From Zea mays (taxonomy: Eukaryota; Streptophyta; Magnoliopsida; Poales; Poaceae), in assembly GCF_902167145.1 (NCBI RefSeq), contig NC_050104.1:104295849-104359848 (forward strand): 64,000 nt of DNA. The letters run 5' to 3'. The position numbers and the translations under genes are program-made. This document shows, piece by piece, positions 47,734 through 59,971 of the stretch (positions are counted from its first letter, which is position 1; every line of letters begins with the position of its first letter). The notes below the pieces were generated by a model. That model worked only from the letters and a program-made list of their open reading frames with translations. It had not been told where the DNA came from and did no database searches.

Positions 47734-47962
47734 CGCACGCGAGGGTAGCCAGCGCTGTCCCTCATGGTGACTTCGTGTTTGTTGAATGCCGAAGGCCGTC
47801 GACGCGGTCTTTTTCGATGTTGTAATTTTTTTGCGGGGGATTTTTTGCCTGTATATTACATGGCTTCGCCTCATTAAAAACCTCACCCCCCGGGAGGAAA
47901 AGAGTGCGGGACGGAATGAAAACTGTCTTGCGAATTACAAGGGGTGAGTTGGCCCTGAGGAG

Positions 47963-49035
47963 TCAAACAAAAAACTTGCGAAGATTGTCAATGTTCCAAG
48001 AATGTTCTAAGTCTTCGCCGGATGGTGTTGTGAGCCTATACGCGCTGGGGGACGCCTTCGTCTTGACGATGAAAGGGCCCTCCCATTTTGGCTCTAGCTT
48101 GCCCCATGACTCTGTCCGAGCTGTCCGGACGAGTACGAGGTCTCCTTCACTGAATTCCCTCGGGATGACTGTGTGGTCGCGCCATGCTTTTGTTTGAGCT
48201 TGATATTTGTTTAGAGCCTGTAGGGCGAAGACGCGGTCTCCGTCGATGAGGTCCTTCGAAGTAGGCTCGTCTACGTCGGGGACGGCTGACGCGACTGTCC
48301 GCGGTGACCCATGTTTTATTTCTTGCGGAGTCATGGCTTCCGATCCATATAGAAGGCGGAAAGGGGTGAACCCAGTCGCCCTGCACTCAGTCGTGTTCAG
48401 CGCCCAGACCGCTTCAGGTAACAGGTCTGCCCACTTGCCTTTTTGTCGTCGAGGAGCATTTTCTTGACGAATGTGAAAAGTTTATCGTTGGCGCGTTCCA
48501 CAACTCCGTTGGATTGCGGGTGGTACACTGAGGCGAAGGCAAGCTTGGTGCCGATGGAGAAGCAGAAATCCTTGAAGTCTTGGCTGTCAAATTGCTTGCC
48601 ATTGTCAACTGTGAGTTCGGACGGGACTCCGAAGCGGCAAACAATGTTTTGCCAGAAGAATTTCTGGGCAGTCTTCGATGTTATCGTGGATACAACCCTC
48701 GCCTCGATCCATTTGGTAAAATACTTGACGGTGATGAAGGTGAACTTGAGGTTCCCCTGGGCCATAGGTAGGGGCCCGACAATGTCCAGGCCCCAGCGCT
48801 GAAGAGGCCACGTGTGGGCGATTAGCTTTGTGAATTGCGAAGGGCTTCCTGAGCGTGGAGAAAATTTCTGGCAGGCTTCGCAGGACCTTGTGACCCGATT
48901 TGCAGTGCAGATCATGGCGAGCCAGTAGAAACCTTGACGGATCACCTTTGCGGCTAGGGCCCTGGGCCCTACGTGAGAGCCGCAAGTCCCACTGTGGACT
49001 TCGCAGAATTTGGACGCCTTCGATCTCGGTGACAC
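47963..49035 (-). pseudogene. integrase of the antisense-gene-bearing gypsy element
   Basis: Segment 49035-48397 has the zinc-binding end (CEVHSGTCGSHVG, RSCEACQKF) and the catalytic core with RWGLDIVGPLP (D), TVDNGKQFDS (D) and NGVVERANDKLF (E). The frame shifts near 48400. The last part 48334-47963 has FSEGDLVLVRTA and PKWEGPFIVKTKASPSAYRL, the C-terminal domain, ending at a normal-looking stop. All catalytic residues are present but two frameshifts break the protein. Confidence 0.85.
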
Positions 49036-51119
49036 ATTTAAGCATGGGTTGACTGACCCCCTTCTTGTAAAGCTGGCCTTCGATTAGTGCGAAGTCCCGG
49101 CTTCGATGTTTGAGGCGCTTGGCCTCATTGATGTCGGTTGGATGATAGTACCCCTGCAGGAACAGGGTTATTGGTGCACGCCAGTCTTCGGTCATGATGA
49201 GGTTGAATATGCGGTGGCCCTCGCTGTCATTGGTTATTTGGAGCCCCTCTGGGCTGCGGACGGCTGGCGTGCCGATGACATGGTAGAATACATCGGAAGG
49301 CAGGGCCTCGCCTCTGGCGGCTGCCTTGGCCAGTGCGTCAGCCTCCTCATTCTTGGCTCGGTCCACATGTTGTAAAGTAAAACCTTTGAATTGTCTTTCG
49401 AGACTACTGATAGCCACGAGGTACTGCATAAGTGCGGGGTCCTTCGCTGTGTAGTCTTTCTCGACTTGGCCGGCGACTACCTTGGAGTCTGTTTGGATGA
49501 TGCAGGTGGTGACACCGAGTGCCCTTAGCTTGCGAAGGCCGAGAATGACAGCTTCGTATTCTGCTATATTGTTAGTGCATCTGTCAGACTCCAAAGCAAA
49601 GCTGAGGCGCGCTGCGTATCTGTGCTTGACCCCTGTGGGTGACGTAATGACTGCAGCAGCGCCTGCCCCTGCATGGCACCATGCGCCGTCGCAATGGATT
49701 GTCCATACCCTCTCTGCTGACGTGTCCGGCTGTGTTATTGGCCCAGTCCAGTCGACGACGAAGTCTGCCAGGACTTGTGACTTGATGGTTGTCCTGGGTT
49801 CGAATGTGATGTGGTAGCCAGAGAGTTCGGCTGCCCATTTGGCAATCCGGACTGATGCCTCCGGGTTTCTAAACAATTCGCCGTGTCCCCTATCTGAGGT
49901 GACACGAACCTTGAACGCTTCGAAATAATGGCGCAATTTGCGCGAAGCCATAACAACTGCATAGGCGATTTTTTCCAGTTCCGTCATATTGCATTTTGAT
50001 GTCGTGAGTACTTCGGAGACGTAACAAACTGGACATTGCCTGAACGAGCCCTCTCTGTTCTGCTCTTGGACCAGTGCTGCGCTGACCGCATGCGGCGAAG
50101 CTGCGATGTAGAGCAACAGCGGTAGCGAGGGGTCTAGGCTTGTAAGAATCGCCAATTCTGACAGGTACTGCTTCAAAGAGGTGAAGGCCGCCGCCTGCTC
50201 TGGTCCCCATGCGAAGTCTTTTGCGCCGCGGAGTGTTTTGAGGAAAGGGAGACTTTGCTCTACGGATTTGGAGATGAATCTGTTGAGGGCGGCCAATCTG
50301 CCTGTCAGTCGCTGGACGTCTCTGGCTGACTGCGGGGGCATCATGTTGATGATGGCCTGAATTTTGGTTGGATTGGCTTCGATCCCGCGGTGCGACACCA
50401 GATAGCCCAATATTTTCCCCTGGCGAACGCCGAAGACGCACTTTTCGGGGTTTAGGCGAAGTCGTGCGTCCCGCATGTTCGCAAATGTTTCGGCGAGGTC
50501 AGCCAGATGGTCTTCCTTGCTTCTGCTGGCGACGACGATGTCGTCCACATACGTAAATATGTTTCTGCCGACTTGGCCCTCGAGCACCGTTTTGGTGAGC
50601 CGAGAGAAAGTGGACCCGGCGTTCTTAAGTCCCTCCGGCATTCTGATGAAGCAATACGTGTCGAAGGGTGTTATGAAGCTGGTGCTTGCCTTGTCCTCCT
50701 CCTTCATATATATTTGATGGTAGCCGGAGAAGCAATCAAGGAGTGACATGACTTCGCACCCGGCCGCACTATCGACGATTTTGTCGATCCGAGGCAGCGG
50801 GAAGTTGTCCTTGGGGCAGGCCTTGTTAAGACTGGTGAAATCGATGTACATCCGCCATTTGCCGCTCTTCTTCTGCACCATCACTATGTTGGCGAGCCAT
50901 GTAGGGTAGGCAATTGGCTCGATAAATTTGGCCTCAAGCAGGCGATGTACCTCAACCTTGGCGGCTTCTGTCTTCTCGTCAGACATCTTACGCAGCCGTT
51001 GTTTCTTCGGCCTCACCGAAGGGTCGATTCCTAAGTTGTGCTCGATGATGGAGCGACTGACTCCGACCAGGTCGAGGGCGGACCAGGCGAAGACATCTTT
51101 ATTCTTGGACAGACAGCAG
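49020..51119 (-). pseudogene. pol: reverse transcriptase, RNase H and second RNase H of the gypsy element (right end cut by the copia insertion)
   Basis: One long frame, opening inside the copia LTR at 51229 and becoming element sequence at 51124-51119. RT: SGKWRMYIDFTSLNKACPK, LLDCFSGYHQIYMKEED and catalytic YVDDIVVASR. First RNase H: LLLYIAASPHAVSAALVQEQ to RKLRHYFEAFKVRV. Second, archaeal-type RNase H: VWTIHCDGAWCHAGAGAAAV, NNIAEYEAVILGLRKL, QTDSKVVAGQVEKD and VDRAKNEEADALAKAAA. The frame shifts near 49020 into integrase. The N-terminal side of the interrupted region resumes at 59972 in the sequence HDEERLL. Confidence 0.88.
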
Positions 51120-51124
51120 AGGAG
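51120..51124. repeat. target-site duplication AGGAG, left copy
   Basis: Identical to 59967-59971. Removing the copia element plus one copy restores continuous gypsy pol sequence. Confidence 0.9.
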
Positions 51125-52336
51125 TGAAAGGGAAATGTGCCCTTGGGCCATTTCTATAAGATTTTGGTGATTAAGTGCCCAACACACATTAAGGGAATGA
51201 GTATATGCCAAAGGGTGGACAAAGTGCAAATCAATACAAAGGTATGATTCTAGACTTAGTACATTGGTTTTTGTGTACTAACATATTTGTCTAAGTGCTA
51301 GAATCAGAGAAAAGACAATTGGAAAAGACTTGGCTCGAGCAGCCAAGACTCTGCTCAGTCTGGGTGCACCGGACTGTCTGGTGGTGCACCGGACAGTGTC
51401 CGGTGCGCCAGGCTGGCTCTGGTGAAAAGGCTGCTCTCGGGATTTCATCGGTGGCGTATGACTAAAATTCACCGGACTGTCCGGTGAGCCAACGGTCGGC
51501 CGCGCAATCCGCGCGTGACGCGTGGCCGGGCCAACGGTCTGAAGGGGGCACCGGACTGTCCGGTGTGCACTGGACAATGTCCGGTGCGCCAACGGCTCCA
51601 AACCTTCAACGGTCGACTGCGCCAAAACAGGAAAGAAATCCGCACCGGACAGTGTCCAGTGGTGCACCGGACTGTCCGGTGCGCCAATCGACAGAAGGCA
51701 AGAATTGCCTTCCTGGAATGCTCTCAACGGCTCCTAGCTGCCTTGGGGCTATAAAAGGAACCCCTAGGCGCATGGAGGAATACACCAAGCACACTTTGAG
51801 CATTCTTGATCATTCACACTTCGTCTTTGCGTACTCGTTTGACTTTCTTAGTGATTTGAGCTCTGTTCTAGTGAGAACTTTGTGATATTCATTAGAGCTC
51901 AAGTCTTGGCCGTGTGTGTGCATATTTGCTGTGGACTTGTGTGTGTTGCTCATCCCATCCTTACTTTCGTGTTCTTTTGTGATCATCTTTTGTAAGGGCG
52001 AGAGACTCCAAGTTGTGGAGATTCCTCGCAAACGGGATATAATGAAAGGAAAAGAAACACCGTGGTATTCAAGTGGATCGTTGGATCACTTGAGAGGGGT
52101 TGATTGCAACCCTCGTCCGTTGGGACGCCACAACGTGGAGTAGGCAAGTGTTGACTTGGCCGAACCACGGGATAAACCACTGTGCCTCTCTGTGTTGATA
52201 TCTTTGTGGTTATCGTGTTTTGCAAGAACTCCTTTCTAGCCACTTGGCTTTATTGCTCTAACACTTAATCAAGTTTGTGGCATTAAGTTTCAAGTTTTTA
52301 CAGGATCACCTATTCACCCCCCTCTAGGTGCTCTCA
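51125..52336 (+). repeat. 5' LTR of the copia element (1212 bp)
   Basis: Starts TGAAAGGGAAATG and ends GGTGCTCTCA. TATAAAAGG at 51750-51758. Upstream of it are at least five CACCGGAC...GTCCGGTG palindromes between 51365 and 51685. Two bases after its end comes the primer site. Confidence 0.95.
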
Positions 52337-52338
52337 AT

Positions 52339-52350
52339 TGGTATCAGAGC
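52339..52350 (+). other. primer-binding site, initiator tRNA-Met type
   Basis: TGGTATCAGAGC two bases inside the 5' LTR. Confidence 0.92.
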
Positions 52351-52386
52351 CGTTCTCTTCAAGAAAGGGACTAATCGCCCGAAGAG

Positions 52387-54757
52387 ATGGATCCTAAGGG
52401 AAAGGGGATGGTGGTCAACGACAATGAGAAGGAGTCCATCTTCAACGAGCCAAGGGACGACAAAGTCAATGACTCCGGCTCGAGTCAAAAGAAGAAAGAT
52501 GGAAAGAAGTAGAGGCGCATCAGGAAGGTTGTCTACTACGACAGCGACAAATCTTCCTCTTCTCAAAAGGACAAAGAATACGAGGAGAAAAAGAAAACGG
52601 TAAACTCGAACTTTTCTTTTGATTACTCTCGTATTCCGCATAATTCAAATGCTCATTTGCTTTCCATTCCACTTGGTAAACCCCCACACTTTGATGGAGA
52701 GGACTACGGATTTTGGAGTCACAAAATGCATAGCCACTTGTTTTCTCTTCATCCAAGTATATGGGGGATAGTAGAAAATGGGATGCAATTTGATAGTTCC
52801 GATAACTCCATGTTTATCAATGAACAAATCCATAAAAATGCACAAGCTACTACTGTTCTTTTAGCATCCTTGTGCAGGGAAGAGTACAGTAAAGTGAGCG
52901 GCTTGGACAATGCCAAGCAGATCTGGGACACCCTCAAGATCTCACATGAGGGGAACGACGTTACCATGCTCACCAAGATGGAGTTGGTGGAAGGCGAACT
53001 AGGAAGGTTCGCAATGATCAGGGGGGAGGAGCCAACCCAAACGTACAACAGGCTCAAGACCCTCGTCAACAAAATAAGGAGCTATGGAAGCACGCGATGG
53101 ACGGACCACGACGTCGTCCGTCTTATGCTAAGGTCCTTCACCGTCCTTGATCCTCATCTTGTTAACTCTATTCGTGAGAATCCTAGGTACACCAAGATGA
53201 CGCCCGAGGAGATACTTGGAAAGTTCGTAAGCGGGCGAATGATGATCAAGGAGGCAAGATACGTTGATGATGCGCTAAATGGCCCAATCCATGAGCCTCA
53301 AGTCATTGCTCTCAAGGCAACAAGGAGCAGGGAGACGCTACCTAGCAAGGTGGCGCAAATTGAGGCGGCCAGGCTAAATGAAGATGAAATGGCCCTCATC
53401 ATCAAGCGCTTCAAGACGACGCTCAAAGGACGCAAGGAGCACCCCAACAAGAGCAAGACGAAGGGGAAGCGCTCCTGCTTCAAGTGTGGTAAGATTGGTC
53501 ACTTTATTGCTAACTGTCCTGATAATGACAGTGACCAGGATCAAGGAAAGAAGAGGGAAAAGAAAAAGAACTACAAGAAGGCTAAGGGCGAGGCACACCT
53601 TGGCAAGGAGTGGGACTCGGATTGTTCATCATCCGACTCCGACAATGAAGGACTTGCCGCCTCGGCCTTCAACAAGTCGTCCCTCTTCCCCAACAAGCAT
53701 CACACATGCCTAATGGCAAAGGAGAAGAAGGTAAATACTAGAAGTACTATTACTTATGCTTCTTCAAGTGATGATGAATCTAGTGATGATGAAATAGACT
53801 ATGCATGTTTATTCAAAGGATTAGATAGAACTAAAATTGATAAGATCAATGAATTGATTGATGCTTTGAATGAAAAGAATAGACTTTTAGAAAAGCAAGA
53901 AGATCTTTTATATGAAGAGCATGATAAATTTGTAAGTGCACAAAATTCTCTTGCTTTAGAAATTAAAAGAAATGAAATGCTTTCACATGAATTGTCTACA
54001 TGCCATGAATCCATTTCTAGCTTAAAGAGTATCAATGATGACTTGAATGCTAAGTTAGAAATAGCTAATAAATCAACCTATTGTGAAGAACATGTTGTGA
54101 TTTGCAATAGGTGTAAGGATTTTAATGTTGATGCTTGTAGTGAACACCTAGTTGTCATTTCTAAATTGAATGATGAAGTGACTAGTCTTAATGATAAACT
54201 TAAGACTAGCAAAAATGAATTTGATAAACTAAAATTTGCAAGGGATGCCTACACGATTGGTAGACACCCCTCAATTAAGGATGGGCTTGGCTTCAAGAGG
54301 GAAGCCAAGAACTTAACAAGTCATAAGGCTCCCATCTCCGCCAAGGAGAAAGGGAAGGCCCCTATGGCTAATAGTACTCAAAAGAACCATGCTTTCATGT
54401 ACCATGATAGGAGATATTCTAGAAATGTTCATCATGAGTTGTAATGCTTATGATTCAAATGCAATGTTTGCTTCAAGTTCTTCTATTATGCATGATAGAA
54501 GTTTGGCTAGGAAAAATGTCACTCATCATATGCCTAGGAGGAATGTTCATGCACCTAGGAAAACAAGTAACGAACTTTCTACAATTTATCATGCTTGCAA
54601 TGCTTCCTTTGCTATTTGTAGAAAGGACAAGAAAGTGGTTGCTAGAAAATTTGGGGCAAAATGCAAGGGAGATAAAACTTGCATTTGGGTCCCTAAGGCT
54701 ATTATTACTAACCTTGTAGGACCCAACAAGAGTTGGGTACCTAAGACCCAAGCCTAA
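52387..54757 (+). pseudogene. gag: gag of the copia element
   Basis: The ATG at 52387 (MDPKGKGMVVND) is in frame with the long stretch from 52657 but is followed by TAG at 52510 (codon 42). The body has LSIPLGKPPHFDGEDYGFWS, YSKVSGLDNAKQIWDTLKIS, the zinc knuckle CFKCGKIGHFIANC and a Lys/Glu/Asn-rich coiled coil from about 53850 to 54230. Near 54437 the frame shifts by one, and the last part (NVTHHMPRRNVHAPRK ... IWVPKAIITNLVG) ends at TAA 54757. Gag would assemble the particle; the coiled coil is a Sirevirus trait. Confidence 0.87.
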
Positions 54758-54763
54758 TTTGCC

Positions 54764-57700
54764 TTGCAGGTTTATGCATCCGGGGGATCAAGCTGGATTA
54801 TCGACAGCGGATGCACAAACCACATGATGGGGGAGAAGAAGATGTTCACCTCCTACGTCAAGAACAAAGATTCCCAAGACTCAATCATATTCGGTGACGG
54901 GAATCAAGGCAAGGTTAAAGGACTAGGAAAAATAGCTATTTCTTCCGAGCATTCTATCTCTAATGTGTTTTTAGTTGAGTCGCTCGGGTATAATTTGTTG
55001 TCCGTTAGTCAATTATGTAATATGGGATATAATTGCTTATTCACAAATGTAGATGTGTCTGTCTTTAGAAGGAGTGATGGTTCATTAGCTTTTAAGGGTG
55101 TATTAGACGACAAACTCTATTTAGTTGATTTTGCAAAAGAGGAGGCCGGTCTAGATGCATGCTTAATTGCTAAGACTAGCATGGGCTGGCTGTGGCATCG
55201 CCATTTAGCACATGTGGGGATGAAGAACCTTCACAAACTTCTAAAGGGAGAACATGTGATAGGTCTAACAAATGTAACCTTCAAAAAAGATAGACCTTGT
55301 GTAGCTTGTCAAGCAGGTAAACAGGTGGGAAGCTCTCATCGTATCAAAAATGTGATGACCATGTCAAGACCTTTGGAGTTACTTCATATGGACCTCTTCG
55401 GACCCGTCGCCTACCTAAGCATAGGAGGAAGTAAGTATGGTCTTGTTATAGTTGATGATTTTTCCCGCTTCACTTGGGTATTCTTTTTGCAGGATAAATC
55501 TGAAACCCAAGGGATCCTCAAGCGCTTCCTAAGGAGAGCTCAAAATGAGTTTGAGCTCAAGGTAAAGAAGATAAGGAGCGACAACGGGTCCGAGTTCAAG
55601 AACCTTCAAGTGGAGGAGTATGTTGAGGAGGAAGGAATCAAGCACGAGTTCTCCGCTCCCTACACACCACAGCAAAATGGTGTAGTAGAGAGGAAGAATA
55701 GGACGCTCATTGACATGGCGAGGACGATGCTTGGAGAGTTCAAGACCCCTGAGCGGTTTTGGTCGAAAGCCGTGAACACGGCTTGCCACGCCATAAACCG
55801 GGTCTACCTTCATCGCCTCCTCAAGAAGACTTTGTATGAGCTTCTAACCGGTAACAAACCCAACGTTTCATACTTTCGTGTATTTGGGAGCAAATGTTAT
55901 ATTCTAGTGAAGAAAGGTAGAAATTCTAAGTTTGCTCCCAAAGCTGTAGAAGGGTTTTTGTTAGGTTATGATTCAAATACAAAGGCGTATAGAGTCTTCA
56001 ACAAATCATCAGGTCTGGTTGAAGTCTCTAGCGACGTTGTATTTGATGAGACTGATGGCTCTTCAAGAGAGCAAGTTGATCCTAATGATGTAGATGAATA
56101 TGATGTTCCAACAGACGCAATTCGCACCATGGCAATTGGAGATGTGCGACCACAGGAACAAACGGAGCAAGATCAACCTTCTTCCTCAACAATGGTGCAA
56201 CCCCCATCTCAAGATGATGAACAAGTTCATCAAGAAGAGGCATGTGATCAAGGCGGAGCACAAGATGATCATGTTATGGAGGAAGAAGCACCTCAAGCCC
56301 CTCCAACTCAAGTTCGAGCGACGATTCAAAGGAATCATCCCGTCGACCAGATATTGGGTGATATAAGCAAGGGAGTAACTACTCGCTCTAGATTAGTTAA
56401 TTTTTGTGAGCATTACTCTTTTGTCTCTTCTATTGAGCCTTTCAAGGTAGAAGAGGCCTTGCTAGATCCGGACTGGGTGTTGGCCATGCAGGAGGAGCTC
56501 AACAATTTCAAGAGAAATGAAGTTTGGACACTGGTGCCACGTCCCAAGCAAAACGTTGTGGGAACCAAGTGGGTGTTCCGCAACAAACAGGACGAGCACG
56601 GGGTGGTGACAAGGAACAAGGCACGACTTGTGGCAAAAGGTTATGCCCAAGTCGTGGGTTTGGACTTTGAGGAGACTTTTGCTCCTGTGGCTAGGCTAGA
56701 GTCAATTCGCATATTGTTAGCCTATGCCGCTCACCATTCTTTCAGGTTGTTCCAAATGGATGTGAAGAGCGCTTTCCTCAACGGGCCAATCAAGGAGGAG
56801 GTGTACGTAGAGCAACCCCCTGGCTTTGAGGATGAACGGTATCCCGACCACGTGTGTAAGCTCTCTAAGGCGCTCTATGGACTTAAGCAAGCCCCAAGAG
56901 CATGGTATGAATGCCTTAGAGACTTTTTAATTGCTAATGCTTTCAAGGTTGGGAAAGACGATCCGACTTTATTCACTAAGACTTGTGATGGTGACTTATT
57001 TGTGTGCCAAATTTATGTCGATGACATAATATTTGGTTCTACTAACCAAAAGTCTTGTGAAGAGTTTAGCAGGATGATGACTCCAAAGTTCGAAATGTGG
57101 ATGATGGGCGAGTTGAACTACTTCCTTTGGTTCCAAGTGAAGCAACTCAAGGACGGCACTTTGATCTCCTAAACGAAATACACGCAAGACTTGATCAAGC
57201 GGTTTGGGATGAAGGATGCCAAGCCCGCAAAGACTCCAATGGGAACTGACAGACACGTCGACCTCAACAAAGGAGGTAAGTCCGTTGATCAAAAAGCATA
57301 CCGGTCTATGATAGGTTCCTTGCTTTACTTATGTGCTAGTAGACCGGATATTATGCTTAGTGTATGCATGTGTGCTAGATTTCAATCCGATCCAAGGGTG
57401 TGTCACTTAGTGGCTGTGAAGCGAATTCTTAGATATTTAGTCGCTACGCCTTGCTTCGAGATCTGGTATCCAAAGGGGTCTACCTTTGACTTAATTGGAT
57501 ACTCGGACTCTGATTATGCTGGATGCAAGGTCGATAGGAAGAGTACATCAGGGACGTGCCAATTCTTAGGAAGGTCCCTGGTGTCTTGGAGTTCTAAGAA
57601 ACAAACTTTCGTTGCCCTATCCACCGCTGAAGCCGAGTATGTTGCCGCAGGACAGTGTTGTGTGCAACTACTTTGGATGAGGCAAACCCTCCGGGACTTT

Positions 57701-57967
57701 GGCTACAATCTGAGCAAAGTCCCACTCCTATGTGATAATGAGAGTGCTATCCGCATGGCGGATAATCCTGTTGAACACAGCCGCACAAAGCACATAGACA
57801 TCCGACATCACTTTTTGAGAGACCACCAGCAAAAGGGAGATATCGAAGTATTTTATGTTAGCACCGAGAACCAGCTAGCCGATATCTTTACCAAGCCTCT
57901 AGATGAGAAGACCTTTTGCAGGCTGCGTAGTGAGCTAAATGTCTTAGATTCGCGGAACTTGGATTGA
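54764..57967 (+). pseudogene. pol: pol of the copia element, one in-frame stop
   Basis: The frame is open over 1068 codons except for TAA at 57170 (LIS-stop-TKY, probably from CAA). Protease: [13 protein letters not shown] (about 8-20). HHCC block: [20 protein letters not shown] with CVACQAGKQ. Integrase: [89 protein letters not shown] (57014 onward). RNase H: YSDSDYAGCKVDRKSTSGTC, STAEAEYVAAGQCC, LCDNESAIRMADNP. The first codon is shared with the region after the gag stop and there is no ATG, so expression presumably depends on gag (readthrough, shift or splicing). Confidence 0.92.
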
Positions 57968-58754
57968 TTTATAACATACATGTGTTTTATGCCTTGATCA
58001 TGTTCCTTATGCATTTTGTTGCTTATTTATGGTGCTCAAGTTGTACAAGCACTCCCCGGACCTCACAAGTCCATTTGCAAGTGATGCACATATTTAGGGG
58101 GAGATGTGCTATAACTTGACTCTTTGAGACTAACCATGTGTTTGAGCTTACTTGATTTAGTCTCAAAAGTGGATTGAAAGGGAAAGATGGACTTGGACCA
58201 CGAAAGACTTCCACTGCACTCTGATGAGAGGGTAACTTACTCCAAGTTTATCTCCGTGTCTCTTATTGCCTTTTGCTCTTAATCGACAATTTTGGTGAGG
58301 CAATGAGGTTTAAAAGGCCAAAAATGATCCTGTTTTGGTGCTTGATGCCAAAGGGGGAGAAATTAAGGGCCAAAGCAACAAATGGATCAGCTACCACTTG
58401 AGAATTTTGAAAATGTAAAGTTAGGACTTTTGATTTGTCAAAATTCTAAATGTCTCTTTTTGTCAAAAGTTTGTCTCTTGTGGGGAGAATGTTTGATTAT
58501 GGGAAATAGGGGGGAGTTTTTAAATCAGTGATCAATTTCTCTTGGAATATCTTTCTCTATGCCTCAACAAGTGAATTTGACTTAGAGATAGGAAATTGAG
58601 TTTGATTTGCAAAAACAAACCAAGTGGTGGCAAAGAATGATCCAAATATGCCAAAATTGAATCAAAACAAATTTGTGTTCTCATTTGCATTGATGTTGCA
58701 CTTCCTTTAGTTGCTTTTTGTTGTGTTGGCATAAATCACCAAAAAGGGGGAGAT
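57968..58754 (+). other. 3' untranslated region of the copia element with repeated polypurine tracts
   Basis: Between pol and the 3' LTR. Polypurine-like AGGGGGAGA motifs occur near 58096-58106, 58350-58361, 58508-58516 and, directly before the LTR, 58741-58754. Only the last is in position to prime plus-strand synthesis. Repeated polypurine tracts in this region have been described for Sireviruses. Confidence 0.75.
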
Positions 58755-59966
58755 TGAAAGGGAAATGCGCCCTTGGGCCATTTCTATAAGATTTTGGTGA
58801 TTAAGTGCCCAACACACATTAAGGGAATGAGTATATGCCAAAGGGTGGACAAAGTGCAAATCAATACAAAGGTATGATTCTAGACTTAGTACATTGGTTT
58901 TTGTGTACTAACATATTTGTCTAAGTGCTAGAATCAGAGAAAAGACAATTGGAAAAGACTTGGCTCGAGCAGCCAAGACTCTGCTCAGTCTGGGTGCATC
59001 GGACTGTCTGGTGGTGCACCGGACAGTGTCCGGTGCGCCAGGCTGGCTCTGGTGAAAAGGCTGCTCTCGGGATTTCATCGGCGGCGTATGACTAAAATTC
59101 ACCGGACTGTCCGGTGAGCCAACGGTCGGCCGCGCAATCCGCGCGTGACGCGTGGCCGGGCCAACGGTCTGAAGGGGGCACCGGACTGTCCGGTGTGCAC
59201 TGGACAATGTCCGGTGCGCCAACGGCTCCAAACCTTCAACGGTCGACTGCGCCAAAACAGGAAAGAAATCCGCACCGGACAGTGTCCAGTGGTGCACCGG
59301 ACTGTTCGGTGCGCCAATCGACAGAAGGCAAGAATTGCCTTCCTGGAATGCTCTCAACGGCTCCTAGCTGCCTTGGGGCTATAAAAGGAACCCCTAGGCA
59401 CATGGAGGAATACACCAAGCACACTTTGAGCATTCTTGATCATTCACACTTCGTCTTTGCGCACTCGTTTGACTTTCTTAGTGATTTGAGCTCCGTTCTA
59501 GTGAGAACTTTGTGATATTCATTAGAGCTCAAGTCTTGGCCGTGTGTGTGCGTATTTGCTGTGGACTTGTGTGTGTTGCTCATCCCATCCTTACTTCCGT
59601 GTTCTTTTGTGATCATCTTTTGTAAGGGCGAGAGACTCCAAGTTGTGGAGATTCCTCGCAAACGGGATATAGTGAAAGGAAAAGAAACACCGTGGTATTC
59701 AAGTGGATCGTTAGATCACTTGAGAGGGGTTGATTGCAACCCTCGTCCGTTGGGACACCACAACGTGGAGTAGGCAAGTGTTGACTTGGCTGAACCACGG
59801 GATAAACCATTGTGCCTCTCTGTGTTGATATCTTTGTGGTTATCGTGTTTTGTAAGAACTCCTTTCTAGCCACTTGGCTTTATTGCTCTAACACTTAATC
59901 AAGTTTGTGGCATTAAGTTTCAAGTTTTTACAGGATCACCTATTCGCCCCCCTCTAGGTGCTCTCA
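58755..59966 (+). repeat. 3' LTR of the copia element (1212 bp)
   Basis: Same ends, length and motifs as the 5' LTR, with TATAAAAGG at 59380-59388. It is preceded by the polypurine tract AAAAAGGGGGAGAT. Confidence 0.95.
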
Positions 59967-59971
59967 AGGAG
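59967..59971. repeat. target-site duplication AGGAG, right copy
   Basis: Partner of 51120-51124. Confidence 0.9.

Larger units (their letters stand above)
51125..59966 (+). mobile_element. complete Ty1/copia retrotransposon, Sirevirus-like (Ji/Opie group), 8842 bp
   Basis: Two 1212-bp LTRs (51125-52336 and 58755-59966) are flanked by a perfect AGGAG duplication (51120-51124, 59967-59971). Between them are a tRNA-Met primer site, gag, pol in copia order PR-INT-RT-RNH, a 790-base 3' untranslated stretch and a polypurine tract. The LTRs differ by 16 transitions and nothing else. Three coding lesions were seen: TAG at gag codon 42, a frameshift at the gag end, and TAA in pol at 57170. It lies in the RT region of the gypsy element, in the opposite orientation. 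The Ji/Opie naming is from memory of LTR style and is tentative. Confidence 0.95.

Noticed and set aside
47386..47886. 166-codon minus-strand frame with 26-residue repeats
   Set aside because: Translation of the 78-bp tandem array; no domain.
51484..51885. Open frames in the copia LTRs (also 59114-59515)
   Set aside because: Duplicated in both LTRs and rich in the palindrome translation. No domain, so regulatory DNA rather than coding.
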